The notes under the pieces: generated by a model
Seen by the model: the letters and a program-made list of their open reading frames with translations, nothing else
Databases searched by the model: none
What the model was told of the DNA's origin: nothing
Made by a program: the position numbers and the translations under genes
Part shown: positions 27,950 through 36,714 of the stretch, in pieces
Numbering within the stretch: the stretch's first letter is position 1
How the letters are laid out: each line of letters opens with the position of its first letter
NCBI RefSeq assembly: GCF_015277855.1
Contig: NZ_CP063812.1
Span: 62,001-126,000, forward strand
Direction: 5' to 3'
From: Microbacterium cremeum
GTDB taxonomy: Bacteria > Actinomycetota > Actinomycetes > Actinomycetales > Microbacteriaceae
DNA: 64,000 nt

Positions 27950-28155
27950 CCCTCGATGCTCCCGGCCTGGCGACGGCAGGACATCGGCCGAGAGGCCCGG
28001 GTTCCTCGGCCGAAAGTCCGAGGTCGCATGCGACGACAAGTCTTGTCGGAATCGGGCTGGCGTGACACTGAATGTCACCCAGGAGAGTCCGTCTGACGTA
28101 TTCCCCGTTCCCCTTGCGGTGACACTCTCCTGATCGCCCGAGATTGCCGTAGGGC
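27950..28155. other. Intergenic stretch rich in inverted repeats, no gene
   Basis: It holds several perfect inverted repeats: CGGCCGAG/CTCGGCCG (27985-28012), CGACAAG-T-CTTGTCG (28034-28048), GTGACA-CTGAA-TGTCAC (28062-28078) and CAGGAGAGT/ACTCTCCTG (28080-28132). The first could terminate a transcript. The last two, with GTGACAC repeated, sit at the broken edge of the following pseudogene and could be a scar of a lost mobile element. Confidence 0.4.
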
Positions 28156-28575
28156 ACCCTTCATGAATGGGGCAGCCTCAACGCCCACCTGCACTTCGAC
28201 CACCTGGGCGGCAATCACCTGTTCCGGGGCGTTCCGATCCACGTCCAGCGGCAGGATCTCCACGAAGCCGCCACGACGAGGGATACACGATCCCCGAGTG
28301 GGTCGCTCCGCCCGGCGCGTGGTGTGTGCCCGACGACGGCGAGGTCGAGCTGCTCCCGGGCGGCTGCCTCGTGCCGGCGGCGGCCCACGCCCGCGCCACG
28401 CAGATCGTCGTCGACGCCATCGACGGGTGGACGATCATCGCCGGCACACGGCCGTCTGGTTCGGCGAGCTCGAAGAGCCCACGAGCGCGGGCCCACTGCT
28501 CATCCACTCGCTGAATCCCGCACGCATGTGGCTCAGCCACGAGCGCGAACGGTCGTCTCCCGCGTGGCGAGGTCG
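28156..28575 (+). pseudogene. Remnant of an AHL-lactonase-like metallo-beta-lactamase-fold gene
   Basis: Three pieces in three frames line up in order with MBL-fold lactonases. Frame 1 (to about 28270) has LNAHLHFDHLGGNHLFRGVPIHVQRQDLHEA with the metal motif HLHFDH. Frame 2 (about 28275-28445) has DEGYTIPEWVAPPGAW, DGEVELLPGGCLVPAAAHA and GWTIIAG. Frame 3 (about 28448-28570) has TAVWFGELEEPTSAGPLL and MWLSHERERSSPAW. Two single-base deletions explain the shifts. The N-terminal third is missing after an in-frame TAG. The original probably hydrolysed a lactone, perhaps an acyl-homoserine lactone. Confidence 0.75.
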
Positions 28576-28589
28576 CCAAACGGGGGAGA

Positions 28590-28978
28590 GCTCAACGCCG
28601 CGCGGAGATACAGCGGCCCCGTTCGGGATGCATCGAGACGCCGCTGACCCATCGCCCGCCGAGAGTGTCCTCCCACTCGTCGTGCTCGGGGAGCAGGGTC
28701 CCGGCGACGTGCAAGGCGAGCAGCGGGCCGTGGTAGCCCGCCGGAATGCTCGCGAGTCGATCGTCGAGAGGATGCGGCGCAGGGTGACCTCCCGGCGTTC
28801 ACGACCAGCAGGTCGGCCGCGTCGAGCCCGCGGGACAAGGCGTCGAGGGTGTCGACCACCGCGACGTCGTGGCCGTCGTCGCTCAGGATCGCGGACACGC
28901 TCGCGGTGGTCTCGGCGAATGGATGCCACGGATCGACGTAGTCGCCGCCGCCGGAGAAGAGGAGGATGCGGCTTACGA
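28590..28978 (-). pseudogene. Remnant of a ThuA-like gene
   Basis: The piece downstream of the DeoR/LacI regulator reads ILLFSGGGDYVDPWHPFAE, then ILSDDGHDVAVVDTLDALSRGLDAADLLVVNAG in one frame. It shifts near 28805 and again near 28757 to give YHGPLLALHVAGTLLPEHDEWEDTLGGRWVSGVSMHPE. These are the ordered motifs of ThuA-like (trehalose-utilisation) glutamine-amidotransferase-fold proteins. No start codon remains, and the C-terminal part after MHPE is lost. It is convergent with the lactonase remnant. Confidence 0.7.
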
Positions 28979-30037
28979 CGCCTGAGCGGTCGATGCGCGC
29001 AAGACGAGGCGGGGCTCGACTTGGATTTGGAGCGGAGGCTCGGCGCTCGGCTCCCGGATGAGATCGATCAGCAGTCGCGTCGCGAGAGCGCCCACGCGTC
29101 GGCGGTCAGGAGCGACGGCCGAGATCGGCGGGTCGGCGTGTGCCGACACGTCATCGTCATAGGCCACGATCGAGAGTCGCTCGGGCACCGCGAGGCCGCG
29201 GGGGCGTGCGCTCTGCAGGAGGCCGAACAGGGAGTTCTCGTCGCCGTGGCAGAACAGGGCCGTGGCCCCGATGCGCTCGACGGTGTCGAGCACGACGTCG
29301 GCGCTCCCGCGCTCCCACCGGGGGCCGGCGCCGAGTTCGTCCGGCCCGAGGATGACGCTCTCCTCGTCCATGCCGAGTCGGCCCATCGCGTCGCGCCATC
29401 CCCGTCGTACGAATTCCGAGCTCTGCGAGCTTCCGCGGCTCACCATGACCAGGCGGCGATGACCGAGATCGTGGAGATGGCTCAGCGCACCGAGCGCTCC
29501 CCGCTCATGGGCCGAGCGCACGGACGAGACCGAGCCCAGCCCGCCGCCGGGCATCTCGCGCTCGACGAAAACCACCGGCACCTGCAGCCGTTCGACGGTC
29601 TCGCGGAACTCGGCGGGCGCCTCGCGCTCCGACACCGTGGGAACCCAGAGGAGTCCGTCGACGCCCTCGCGGACGAGTTCGTCGACGAGCCGGTACTCCT
29701 CCTCGAGGTCGTACTCGGAGATCACGAGCTTCATGTCGCCGCCGAGGGCGAGGGCATCGTCGATCCCCTCGACGACGTAGCGGTAGTAGTACGAGGTCGG
29801 GACGACGACGCCGATCGTGCCGGTGAAGGTCTCACGAGCCTGGCGGGGAGCATGGTCGCCGCGGAGGACGGCCCCGCCGCGCACCTTGTCGAGGATCCGC
29901 TCGGCGACGAGCGCGTCGAGGTCACGACGGATAGTGACATGGGAGACGCCGATGTCATTCACCAGAGAGGCGATGCGCACGGCGCCATCATGCTGAGCGC
30001 GATCGAGGATCAGTGCCCGTCGCTCGGCTGCGAGCAT
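28973..30037 (-). CDS. Regulator with DeoR-type HTH and LacI-type sugar-binding domain
   Basis: A 354-residue transcription factor. Residues 1-60 are a DeoR helix-turn-helix (MLAAERRALILDRAQHDGAVRIASLVNDIGVSHVTIRRDLDALVAERILDKVRGGA). Residues about 75-345 are a LacI/GalR periplasmic-binding-like sensor (IGVVVPTSYYYRYVVEGIDDAL, DGLLWVPTVS, VPVVFVERE, GHRRLVMVSRG, TALFCHGDENSLFGLLQ, LSIVAYDDD). ATG 30037 follows AAGGAGGGGAAT. It is divergent from the GH9 gene and probably controls the island, with a sugar or oligosaccharide as effector. A palindrome at 30084-30100 may be its own operator. Confidence 0.88.
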   Translation of the reverse strand: MLAAERRALILDRAQHDGAVRIASLVNDIGVSHVTIRRDLDALVAERILDKVRGGAVLRGDHAPRQARETFTGTIGVVVPTSYYYRYVVEGIDDALALGGDMKLVISEYDLEEEYRLVDELVREGVDGLLWVPTVSEREAPAEFRETVERLQVPVVFVEREMPGGGLGSVSSVRSAHERGALGALSHLHDLGHRRLVMVSRGSSQSSEFVRRGWRDAMGRLGMDEESVILGPDELGAGPRWERGSADVVLDTVERIGATALFCHGDENSLFGLLQSARPRGLAVPERLSIVAYDDDVSAHADPPISAVAPDRRRVGALATRLLIDLIREPSAEPPLQIQVEPRLVLRASTAQAS

Positions 30038-30083
30038 ATTCCCCTCCTTGGGCTGAGCCGGTGACCCCATCATAGGGCGGCGA

Positions 30084-30100
30084 ACGGTATCGATCACCGT
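30084..30100. promoter_or_regulatory. Palindrome before the DeoR/LacI regulator
   Basis: ACGGT-ATCGATC-ACCGT lies 47 bp upstream of the regulator start. An autoregulatory operator is plausible. Confidence 0.35.
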
Positions 30101-30135
30101 TGCGCCAAAAGCGGCCAACATGTGGCAGCAAGTAT

Positions 30136-30172
30136 ACAAACCTTGCGCTTGGTTTCGATATGTGTCGATACT
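30136..30172 (+). promoter_or_regulatory. Putative GH9 promoter and operator
   Basis: The word ACAAACCTTGCG (30136-30147) contains a TTGCGC -35-like element; GATACT (30167-30172) is 18 nt downstream. The inverted repeat AAACC-TTGCGCTT-GGTTT (30138-30155) covers the -35. The same layout recurs before the transporter operon at 34243-34278. Confidence 0.5.
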
Positions 30173-30216
30173 GGGGCGCCGGCGATGACGCCGACTCAAC
30201 CTTCGAAGGAGAAGTC

Positions 30217-33072
30217 ATGTCCCGACGACGAGCGAGCGCGATGTGGAGAGGGGTGGCGGTCGTCACGGCTGCCGTGCTGGGCGGGACGGTGATCGCAGCG
30301 CCGCCCGCCGCTGCCGCCACGATCGAACAGGTCGCGGTGAGCCAGGGCGGCTACAGCGCCGGCGGCTACAAGGTCGGCTTCGCTGTCGCCGACGGTGCCA
30401 TGCCAGGCGCGACGAGCTGCCGCGTCCTGCAGGGTGAGACCGTCGTGCTTCCGTCGTGCACGCTTCTGGATCGCGGCATGACCTGGGGCGACCGCGTGTA
30501 CCAGGTCGACTTCAGCGCCTTCGACGACGTCGGGACCGACTTCGCGCTCGAGATCGGGGGCGTTCGTTCCTCCCGCTTCGCGATCGAGGAGAACGTATGG
30601 GCGGGCTACCTCGACGAGATGACGGCGTTCTACCGGCTGCAGCGCTCGGGCGTGGATACCGAGGACGCCTACCCTGCGGGCTACAGCAGCATCGCCCCCT
30701 CGGACAAGGTCTTCCATGCAGCCGGTCACCTCGACGACGCCGCATCCGAGGACGGCACGCAGCACTACGACCTCACGGGCGGCTGGTACGACGCCGGCGA
30801 CTACGGCATCTACGGCGGCAACCAGTGGGTCGCGGGCAACATCGCTATCACCTACCTGCGCTACGGCGACACCCCCGAGGTCGCTTTTGACGGAGACTCG
30901 AACGGCGTGCCGGACCTCGTCGACGAGGCCTGGTTCGGCAGCGAGTATCTGCTCCGGATGCTCGACGCGTTCGGCGGCCCGTTCTGGGATGTCAAGGGCA
31001 GCGGCGGGTTCCAGCATCCCGAGGACCACACCGACGGAGTGATCGGCACGGCCGACGACCGGCGCATCTCGGGCATGGGCGTCGGCGGTTCGGCCAAGGC
31101 GGCAGGCTCGCTCGCCGCCACCGCGCGGGCGATCAGAGCCGCGATCGACAGCGGCGACATCGCCGCCGGGGACGCCACGGCGTGGGAGGCGCTGGCGGCG
31201 GAGGCCGAGGACGGCGCGGTCGCGTTCTACGACTACGCGGACACGCACCGCGGAGACCCGCTCGGCGGGTACTCGACCACGCGTGGCGGCATCTCGAACT
31301 CGCTCCTCTACGCCGAAGTGCAACTGCACCTTCTGACGGGTGACGCGGCGTATCGCACGTCGGCTGAGGCGACGATCGCGGCGACGCCGTTCACGATCCT
31401 GTCCAACACGAACTACTGGGACATGGGGCCGTTGTCGATGGCGGAGCTGTATCCGGCGGCGACCGCGACCGGCAAGACCAATATCCAGCGCTACCTCAAG
31501 AAGCAGCTGGACTACGTTCTCTCGTCCACCGACGACACCCCGTACGGCGTGATCAACCAGTTCAAGAACTTCGGCGTGAACGAGCCGCACGTCTCCTACA
31601 TGGCCGACACGCTGCGTTACTGGGAGCTGTTCGGCGACCAGCGTGCGCTGCGAGCCGTGCAGAAGGGGATGTACTGGGTGTTCGGGAACAACCCCTGGGG
31701 AACGAGCTGGGTCTCGGGTGTGGGCGAGAAGCACACGATGTTCCTGCACACCAGGCTCGACGAGCAGGCGCAGACCCCGGGCGGAACGGGAGTCGTCCTT
31801 CCTGGAGCGCTCGTGTCGGGCCCGAACGTGAAGGACCCGCTCGATGCGACCAGCGCGAGCCCCTGGTACGAAGATCGCCCCGGCTCCGCCGACGTCGGCC
31901 AGCAGTGGCGGTACAACGAGTACAGCGTCAGCATCCAGTCGGGGCTGTTCTCCGCCATGTTCGGACTCACCGCCGCTGGCGATGCGCCCTGGTCGACCGG
32001 AACGCCGCCGACAGCGCTGACGATCGGATCGCCGCAGATCGGTCAGTACGTCACCGACGAGGTGACGGTGTTCGCCCAGAGCGGCTCATCGCTCACGGGA
32101 CACGCGCTCGGACCGGACTGGACGCCGATGACTTCATCCGCCGGTGTCTCCACCGGAGTGGTCGATGTGAGCGGGCTCGCGCCGTACACGAATGCCCGCA
32201 TCGACGTGCGCGGCACGCAGGCGAGCGGAGCGCACAGCTACAGCTCCGCCCACTACACGGTCGCGCCGCCTCTGCCGACACCCGACGCTCCGCTGCTCTA
32301 CGACGGGTTCGGCCGTGACGGTCTGTTCGGCGTGCAGGGCTACACGTGGGCCAACTGGTACAACAACCACGCGGGCGTGGGGCAGGTGACCAACACCACC
32401 GTCGACGGGCGCACTGCGGGCCGGTTCTTCCAGAATCCCGCCACCGCGATGTCGCAGGCGAAGTTTCAGCCGTGGCATCACTCGGTGGATGCCGACGGGT
32501 ACCGCTATCTATCGGTGACCATGCGCAGTCCGTCGTCGAATCTCCGCTTGCGGATCGAGGTGTCGGACGGAGACTCGAACCACCGTGTGACCGGGACGAC
32601 GCCGATCGCGATCTCGAACGACTGGACGACGTACGACTTCGATCTCGCGGCGTTCCCCGGATTGGATCGCTCGCAGGCCAAGATCGTGTTCTGGTTGCAG
32701 CAGACGGCCGACACCGACGGCGAGCTGTTCGTCGACGCCGTGGAGTTCACGAACGACGCCGCCGGTACCGCGCCCGTCCTCTCGGACGTGAGTCACACGG
32801 CGGGCTCGTTGACGCCGTCCACGCCGGTGACGGTCGAGGCGACGTACACCGACGCCGACGGAGCGGCTCCGTTCGCGGTCGAACTCGTCGTCGACGGCGT
32901 GATCCACCGGATGTCGCCCGTCGACCCCGGCGACACCGACGTGACCGACGGCGCGCAGTACGCCGTCGCCGTTTCACTCGTGAAGGGAGTGCACAGCTAC
33001 TTCGTGCGCACCACCGACACGACCTCCGCAGTCGTCGAGACTCCAGTGGTGACCGGCGTCGCCGTGGGCTGA
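30217..33072 (+). CDS. Secreted GH9 endoglucanase-type enzyme, candidate endoxanthanase
   Basis: A 951-residue exported protein. The signal peptide ends near AAPPAAAA (residue about 34). It is followed by a CelD_N Ig-like domain (about 35-127) and a GH9 (alpha/alpha)6 barrel (about 128-588). GGWYDAGDY (residues 188-196) gives the catalytic-base Asp192 and Asp195, and NEYSVSIQSG gives the acid Glu568. GVNEPHVSYMADTLRYWELFGD and FGNNPWGTSWVSGVGEKH are family blocks. The C-terminus adds a second Ig-like unit, a sandwich module (about 690-850, YDGFGRDGLFGVQGYTWANWYNN) likely to bind carbohydrate, and another Ig-like unit. ATG 30217 follows GAAGGAGAAG. GH9 cuts beta-1,4-glucan; xanthan as target is inferred from the neighbours. 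Confidence 0.9.
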   Translation: MSRRRASAMWRGVAVVTAAVLGGTVIAAPPAAAATIEQVAVSQGGYSAGGYKVGFAVADGAMPGATSCRVLQGETVVLPSCTLLDRGMTWGDRVYQVDFSAFDDVGTDFALEIGGVRSSRFAIEENVWAGYLDEMTAFYRLQRSGVDTEDAYPAGYSSIAPSDKVFHAAGHLDDAASEDGTQHYDLTGGWYDAGDYGIYGGNQWVAGNIAITYLRYGDTPEVAFDGDSNGVPDLVDEAWFGSEYLLRMLDAFGGPFWDVKGSGGFQHPEDHTDGVIGTADDRRISGMGVGGSAKAAGSLAATARAIRAAIDSGDIAAGDATAWEALAAEAEDGAVAFYDYADTHRGDPLGGYSTTRGGISNSLLYAEVQLHLLTGDAAYRTSAEATIAATPFTILSNTNYWDMGPLSMAELYPAATATGKTNIQRYLKKQLDYVLSSTDDTPYGVINQFKNFGVNEPHVSYMADTLRYWELFGDQRALRAVQKGMYWVFGNNPWGTSWVSGVGEKHTMFLHTRLDEQAQTPGGTGVVLPGALVSGPNVKDPLDATSASPWYEDRPGSADVGQQWRYNEYSVSIQSGLFSAMFGLTAAGDAPWSTGTPPTALTIGSPQIGQYVTDEVTVFAQSGSSLTGHALGPDWTPMTSSAGVSTGVVDVSGLAPYTNARIDVRGTQASGAHSYSSAHYTVAPPLPTPDAPLLYDGFGRDGLFGVQGYTWANWYNNHAGVGQVTNTTVDGRTAGRFFQNPATAMSQAKFQPWHHSVDADGYRYLSVTMRSPSSNLRLRIEVSDGDSNHRVTGTTPIAISNDWTTYDFDLAAFPGLDRSQAKIVFWLQQTADTDGELFVDAVEFTNDAAGTAPVLSDVSHTAGSLTPSTPVTVEATYTDADGAAPFAVELVVDGVIHRMSPVDPGDTDVTDGAQYAVAVSLVKGVHSYFVRTTDTTSAVVETPVVTGVAVG

Positions 33073-33082
33073 TCCCGAGAAG

Positions 33083-33116
33083 CGGATGCGGCGGGGGAGC
33101 TTCCCCGCCGCATCCG
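33083..33116. terminator. Bidirectional terminator after GH9
   Basis: A 14-bp perfect stem CGGATGCGGCGGGG with loop GAGCTT lies between the convergent GH9 and dehydrogenase genes. Confidence 0.7.
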
Positions 33117-33135
33117 TCTGTCTCTGCCCGTTCTG

Positions 33136-34176
33136 TCAGGCGATGATGCCCAGCGACTCTCCCTCGACGCGGTGCGCGGGCGGGAGGCCACGACGCAGTC
33201 GCTCGATCTCATCGAGCGCCGAGTCGGCCAGCCGCCCGGTCTCGGCGTGCATCGCACCAGCGATGTGCGGGCTGAGCACGATTCCTGGTGTATCGAACAG
33301 GTCCGAGTCCGGCGGGAGTGGTTCCGGATCGGTCACGTCGAGGATCGCACGGAGAGTGCCGGCGCGGCAGCGCCGGACAAGGGCGTCGGTGTCGATGAGC
33401 GTTCCGCGGGCCGTGTTGATCACGACGGCATGCGGGCGCAGCAGTGCGATCCGACGCTCGTCCAGCAGATGGTGCGTGTCTGGCAGCTCGGGGGCGTGCA
33501 CGCTGACGATGTCACTCGCCGAGAGCATCGTGTCGAGATCGACGAGGCGGGCGCCGACGGCGGATGCCTCGTCGGCGCTGGCGTGCGGATCGGCGACGAG
33601 CACCTCGAGCTCGAACGCGCGCAGGAGTTCGGCGACGCGACGACCGACCCGCGACAGGCCGATGATGCCCACGGTTCCGCCGAAGTTGACAGCGGAGGGA
33701 ATCGTGTCGCGCCAGGCTCCGCCGACCTCTCGGTGACGTCGGTACCCGTCGATATAGGTCGCGGCGCGCTTGCCTTCGAGGAGGATCGTGGCGAGCGTGA
33801 ACTCGGCGACGGGGATCGCGTTGGCGTCGGCGGCGCTCGTGACGAGGATGCCGTGATCCCAGAACGCGGGCGAGACATGCTGTTTGACCGAGCCGCCGGT
33901 GTGGATGACCGCACGGAGTGCGGGAGCCGCCGCCAGGGTGTCGGGGCCGAGCACAGGAGATCCCCATCCGGTCACCAGGATCTCGGCGTGTGCGAGGCGG
34001 GGCGCCGCGGCGGGATCGTGCAGGTCGTCGAGGCGGATCGGGTCGTCGAGGGCGACCAGCCGATGCAATCTCGCGAGGCGGCCGGGGTCGAAGAGGTCGG
34101 TGAACGCGCGCGCACTCATCAGCAGGAGGCCCGAGGGGCGGTCCGGACCTAGGTGCTCTCCGCTGAGGTGTGCCAT
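33136..34176 (-). CDS. D-isomer-specific 2-hydroxyacid dehydrogenase
   Basis: A 346-residue NAD(P)-dependent oxidoreductase. The Rossmann region VNFGGTVGIIGLSRVGRRVAELLRAFELEVLVADPHA (about residues 165-200) has GxxxxG-type turns. The signature blocks are LPDTHHLLDERRIALLRPHAVVINTARGTLID (catalytic Arg region), DVTDPEPLPPDSDLFDTPGIVLSPHIAG (catalytic Glu and His). It stands divergently from the sugar transporter operon, whose promoter region it faces, so it likely belongs to the same catabolic regulon. It might reduce a keto acid from uronate or pyruvyl groups; the substrate is not known. Confidence 0.87.
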   Translation of the reverse strand: MAHLSGEHLGPDRPSGLLLMSARAFTDLFDPGRLARLHRLVALDDPIRLDDLHDPAAAPRLAHAEILVTGWGSPVLGPDTLAAAPALRAVIHTGGSVKQHVSPAFWDHGILVTSAADANAIPVAEFTLATILLEGKRAATYIDGYRRHREVGGAWRDTIPSAVNFGGTVGIIGLSRVGRRVAELLRAFELEVLVADPHASADEASAVGARLVDLDTMLSASDIVSVHAPELPDTHHLLDERRIALLRPHAVVINTARGTLIDTDALVRRCRAGTLRAILDVTDPEPLPPDSDLFDTPGIVLSPHIAGAMHAETGRLADSALDEIERLRRGLPPAHRVEGESLGIIA

Positions 34177-34242
34177 GCCGACAATGAGAGCACAGAGACG
34201 ACAAAGTTCACAAGATTGAAAGACAAATGGAACCAAATGATC

Positions 34243-34278
34243 ACAAAGGTTGCGAACTGTTCCGACTGTCTGCATACT
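34243..34278 (+). promoter_or_regulatory. Putative promoter of the carbohydrate operon
   Basis: ACAAAGGTTGCG (34243-34254) contains TTGCGA (34250-34255) as a -35-like element. CATACT (34273-34278) follows after 17 nt and is followed by GGGCGG. The upstream 45 bp are unusually A-rich (repeated CAAA words). The layout matches the GH9 promoter. Confidence 0.55.
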
Positions 34279-34378
34279 GGGCGGGACGCACGACGTGGTG
34301 TTTGACCGGAGCCTCCGGACGCCGCCTGTCGGCGACCATCGCGGCTGCAGCAGGCGGCCGCGCCGAAACGGAGGAATC

Positions 34379-35761
34379 ATGCATCGACGCAACCGACGTG
34401 CTCTCGCGGCGCTCGTCGTGGTCCCGCTCCTCGCAGGCACTGCTGCCTGCTCGAGCAGCCCGAACGAAGGCCCTGACGAGGCCGGCGACGAACAAGTCAC
34501 CATTACCGTCATGGGCAAGCCCGCGGCGACCAACACGGCAGCGGTGGAGTTGTTCGAGCGTCAGGTCGAGGAGTTCGAGGAGGCGAACCCGAACATCACC
34601 GTCGAGGCATCCGACGTGCCGTGGGACGCGAAGACCTTCGCCACGCGACTCGCCGGTGGCAGCGCCCCCACGCTCCTGCGCGTACCTCTCACCGAACCCC
34701 CCGCGCTCATCGAGCGCGGTCAGGTGGCCGACATCGCCGATGTGGCGTCGGAACTCGACAGTTTCGACGACCTCAACCCGCGCGTCATGCAGTTCCTGGA
34801 GCGAGACGGCGCGGTCTACGGCATCCCTGAGAAGAGCTATGCCTTCGGCCTGGTCTACAACCGGGATCTGTTCGAGCAGGCCGGTCTCGATCCCGACAGC
34901 CCGCCGGAGACCTGGGACGAGGTGCGTGAGTACGCCGCGCAGATCGCCGAGACGACGGGCAAGACCGGGTTCGGCGAGATCACCACGAACAACAGCGGTG
35001 GGTGGCACCTCACGGGATACGACTACACCTTCGGTGGGCGCATCATCGAGCAGGACTCCAGCGGCGAGTGGAAGGCGTCGTTCAACGACGACAGCACGCG
35101 CGAGGTGCTGGAGCTGTGGAAGGCGATGCGGTGGGAAGACGACTCGCTGGGCGACAACGTGCTCGGCAAGCAGGAGGACCTCGTGGCTGAGTTCACCGCC
35201 GGCAACGTCGGCATGTGGGTCTCCGCTCCGCCGGACGTCTACCCCAACTACATCGCCGCGGGTGGCGACCCGGAGGCGTTCGGCGCTGGCCCGATGCCTC
35301 AGGGGGGTGCCGATGCGACCCTCGCGGGTGCGACGGTCCTCATGGTGAACGCTCAGGCGACCGAGGCCGAGAAGGCCGCCGCCGTGAAGTGGATCGATTG
35401 GCGGGCGCTTCGACCGAACTACGACCTGGAGGTCGCTGCCGAGACGGCAGAGGCTTCGGCCGCTGACGGGCTCCCCGTCGGTGTGCCCATCGCTCCGATC
35501 TTCAGCGACGAGGCGTACGCGGCGTACCGGGAGGCGATCGACGAGTACGTCAACGTCCCGGTCGCGAACTTCGCCCCTTACGTCGAATCGCTCGACGCGT
35601 TCGAGTACGTCCCCGAGCCCGAGGTCGCCTCGCAGGAGATCTACGCGGCGCTCGACCCCCTCGTCCAGGCGATCCTGACCGACCCCAACGCGGACATCGA
35701 CGCCCTCCTCGGCGACGCCGAGACCCGGGTCAACGCGATCCTGGCCCAGTACGCGTCATGA
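34379..35761 (+). CDS. Sugar ABC transporter substrate-binding lipoprotein
   Basis: A 460-residue extracellular binding protein of the family 1 (CUT1) type. The lipobox LLAGTAAC places the lipid Cys at residue 24. The mature region has ITVMGKPAATNTAAVELFERQVEEFEEANPNI, DVPWDAKTFATRLAGG, YGIPEKSYAFGLVYNRDLFEQAGLDPDSPPETWDEV and FTAGNVGMWVSAPPDVYPNY, all typical of oligosaccharide-binding proteins. ATG 34379 follows GGAGGAATC. The stop overlaps the first permease by 4 bases. No ATPase gene is in this operon, so it probably uses a shared MsiK-like ATPase, as many actinobacterial CUT1 systems do. The ligand is inferred to be a xanthan-derived oligosaccharide. Confidence 0.92.
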   Translation: MHRRNRRALAALVVVPLLAGTAACSSSPNEGPDEAGDEQVTITVMGKPAATNTAAVELFERQVEEFEEANPNITVEASDVPWDAKTFATRLAGGSAPTLLRVPLTEPPALIERGQVADIADVASELDSFDDLNPRVMQFLERDGAVYGIPEKSYAFGLVYNRDLFEQAGLDPDSPPETWDEVREYAAQIAETTGKTGFGEITTNNSGGWHLTGYDYTFGGRIIEQDSSGEWKASFNDDSTREVLELWKAMRWEDDSLGDNVLGKQEDLVAEFTAGNVGMWVSAPPDVYPNYIAAGGDPEAFGAGPMPQGGADATLAGATVLMVNAQATEAEKAAAVKWIDWRALRPNYDLEVAAETAEASAADGLPVGVPIAPIFSDEAYAAYREAIDEYVNVPVANFAPYVESLDAFEYVPEPEVASQEIYAALDPLVQAILTDPNADIDALLGDAETRVNAILAQYAS

Positions 35762-36714
35762 CGATCGCTCCCGAGCGCCTGGGTGGTGCGGTCCTCGACC
35801 GTGCCGCCCAGGCGGCGGTGGTGGAGCGGCACCGCCGCAGCCCGTCGCGCCGCCGGGCCGCGCTCGCCGCACTGGTGTTCCTGATCCCCGCGCTGGTGAC
35901 CTTCGGCTACTTCGCCTGGTGGCCGATCCTCCAAAGCGCCATGCTTGCCTTCCAGCAGACGAATCTGGTCGAGCCCGCGGAATGGGTGGGCCTTCGCAAT
36001 TTCGAGATGCTGTTCGCTGATCCGCTGCTGCCGAAAGCCGCGCTGAACACCCTGTGGTTCACCCTTCTCTCGCTCGCCATCGGCTTGCCCGTGCCCCTTC
36101 TCTGCGCAGTTCTCATGTCCGAGTTGCGCCGTGGTGGCACGCTCGCCCGCGTGCTCGCCTACCTGCCCGTCGTAGTGCCGCCAGTGGTCGCCGTGCTCCT
36201 GTGGAAGGTGTTCTTCAGCCCAGGCGAGACCGGAGTCGTGAACTCGCTCCTCGCCCTCATCGGCATCGGCCCGCTGCCATGGCTTCAATCGCCTGAACTC
36301 GCGATGCCGAGCCTCGTCATCGTGGCGACCTGGTCGGGGGCGGGCACCGCGATCCTCATCTACCTCGCTGCACTCGCGGGTGTCAGCACCGAGCTCTACG
36401 AGGCGGCCGAGCTCGACGGTGCCTCGGTCTGGCAGCGCGTGCGCTACATCACCCTGCCGCAGATGCGGGGCATCATCCTGGTGCTGCTGCTCCTCCAGAT
36501 CATCGGTGCGATCCAGGTGTTCACCGAGCCGTACGTGATGACCGATGGCGGGCCGGCGAACGCCACGGTCACCATCCTGCTGATGATCTACAGGTACGCC
36601 TTCCTCTTCGGCAATTACGGTGTCGCAACCGCCCTCAGCGTCCTGCTCGCAGTCGTCCTCATCATCGTCTCGGCCGCGTACCTCCGGTTGACCCGGTCCT
36701 GGAGCTCCCGATGA
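35758..36714 (+). CDS. Sugar ABC transporter permease 1
   Basis: A 318-residue MalF-type membrane subunit with six helices. The N-terminal cytosolic stretch ends in RRRAALAALVFLIPALVTFGYFAWWPI, and the coupling EAA loop is YEAAELDGASVWQRVRYITLPQMRG. It starts with ATG overlapping the binding-protein stop and ends overlapping permease 2, so the three are tightly co-translated. Confidence 0.93.
   Translation: MTIAPERLGGAVLDRAAQAAVVERHRRSPSRRRAALAALVFLIPALVTFGYFAWWPILQSAMLAFQQTNLVEPAEWVGLRNFEMLFADPLLPKAALNTLWFTLLSLAIGLPVPLLCAVLMSELRRGGTLARVLAYLPVVVPPVVAVLLWKVFFSPGETGVVNSLLALIGIGPLPWLQSPELAMPSLVIVATWSGAGTAILIYLAALAGVSTELYEAAELDGASVWQRVRYITLPQMRGIILVLLLLQIIGAIQVFTEPYVMTDGGPANATVTILLMIYRYAFLFGNYGVATALSVLLAVVLIIVSAAYLRLTRSWSSR

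Noticed and set aside
28163-30064. 633-codon plus-strand frame across the pseudogenes and the DeoR/LacI regulator
   Set aside because: It joins a lactonase fragment in the wrong frame to the complement of the regulator gene; no coherent protein results.
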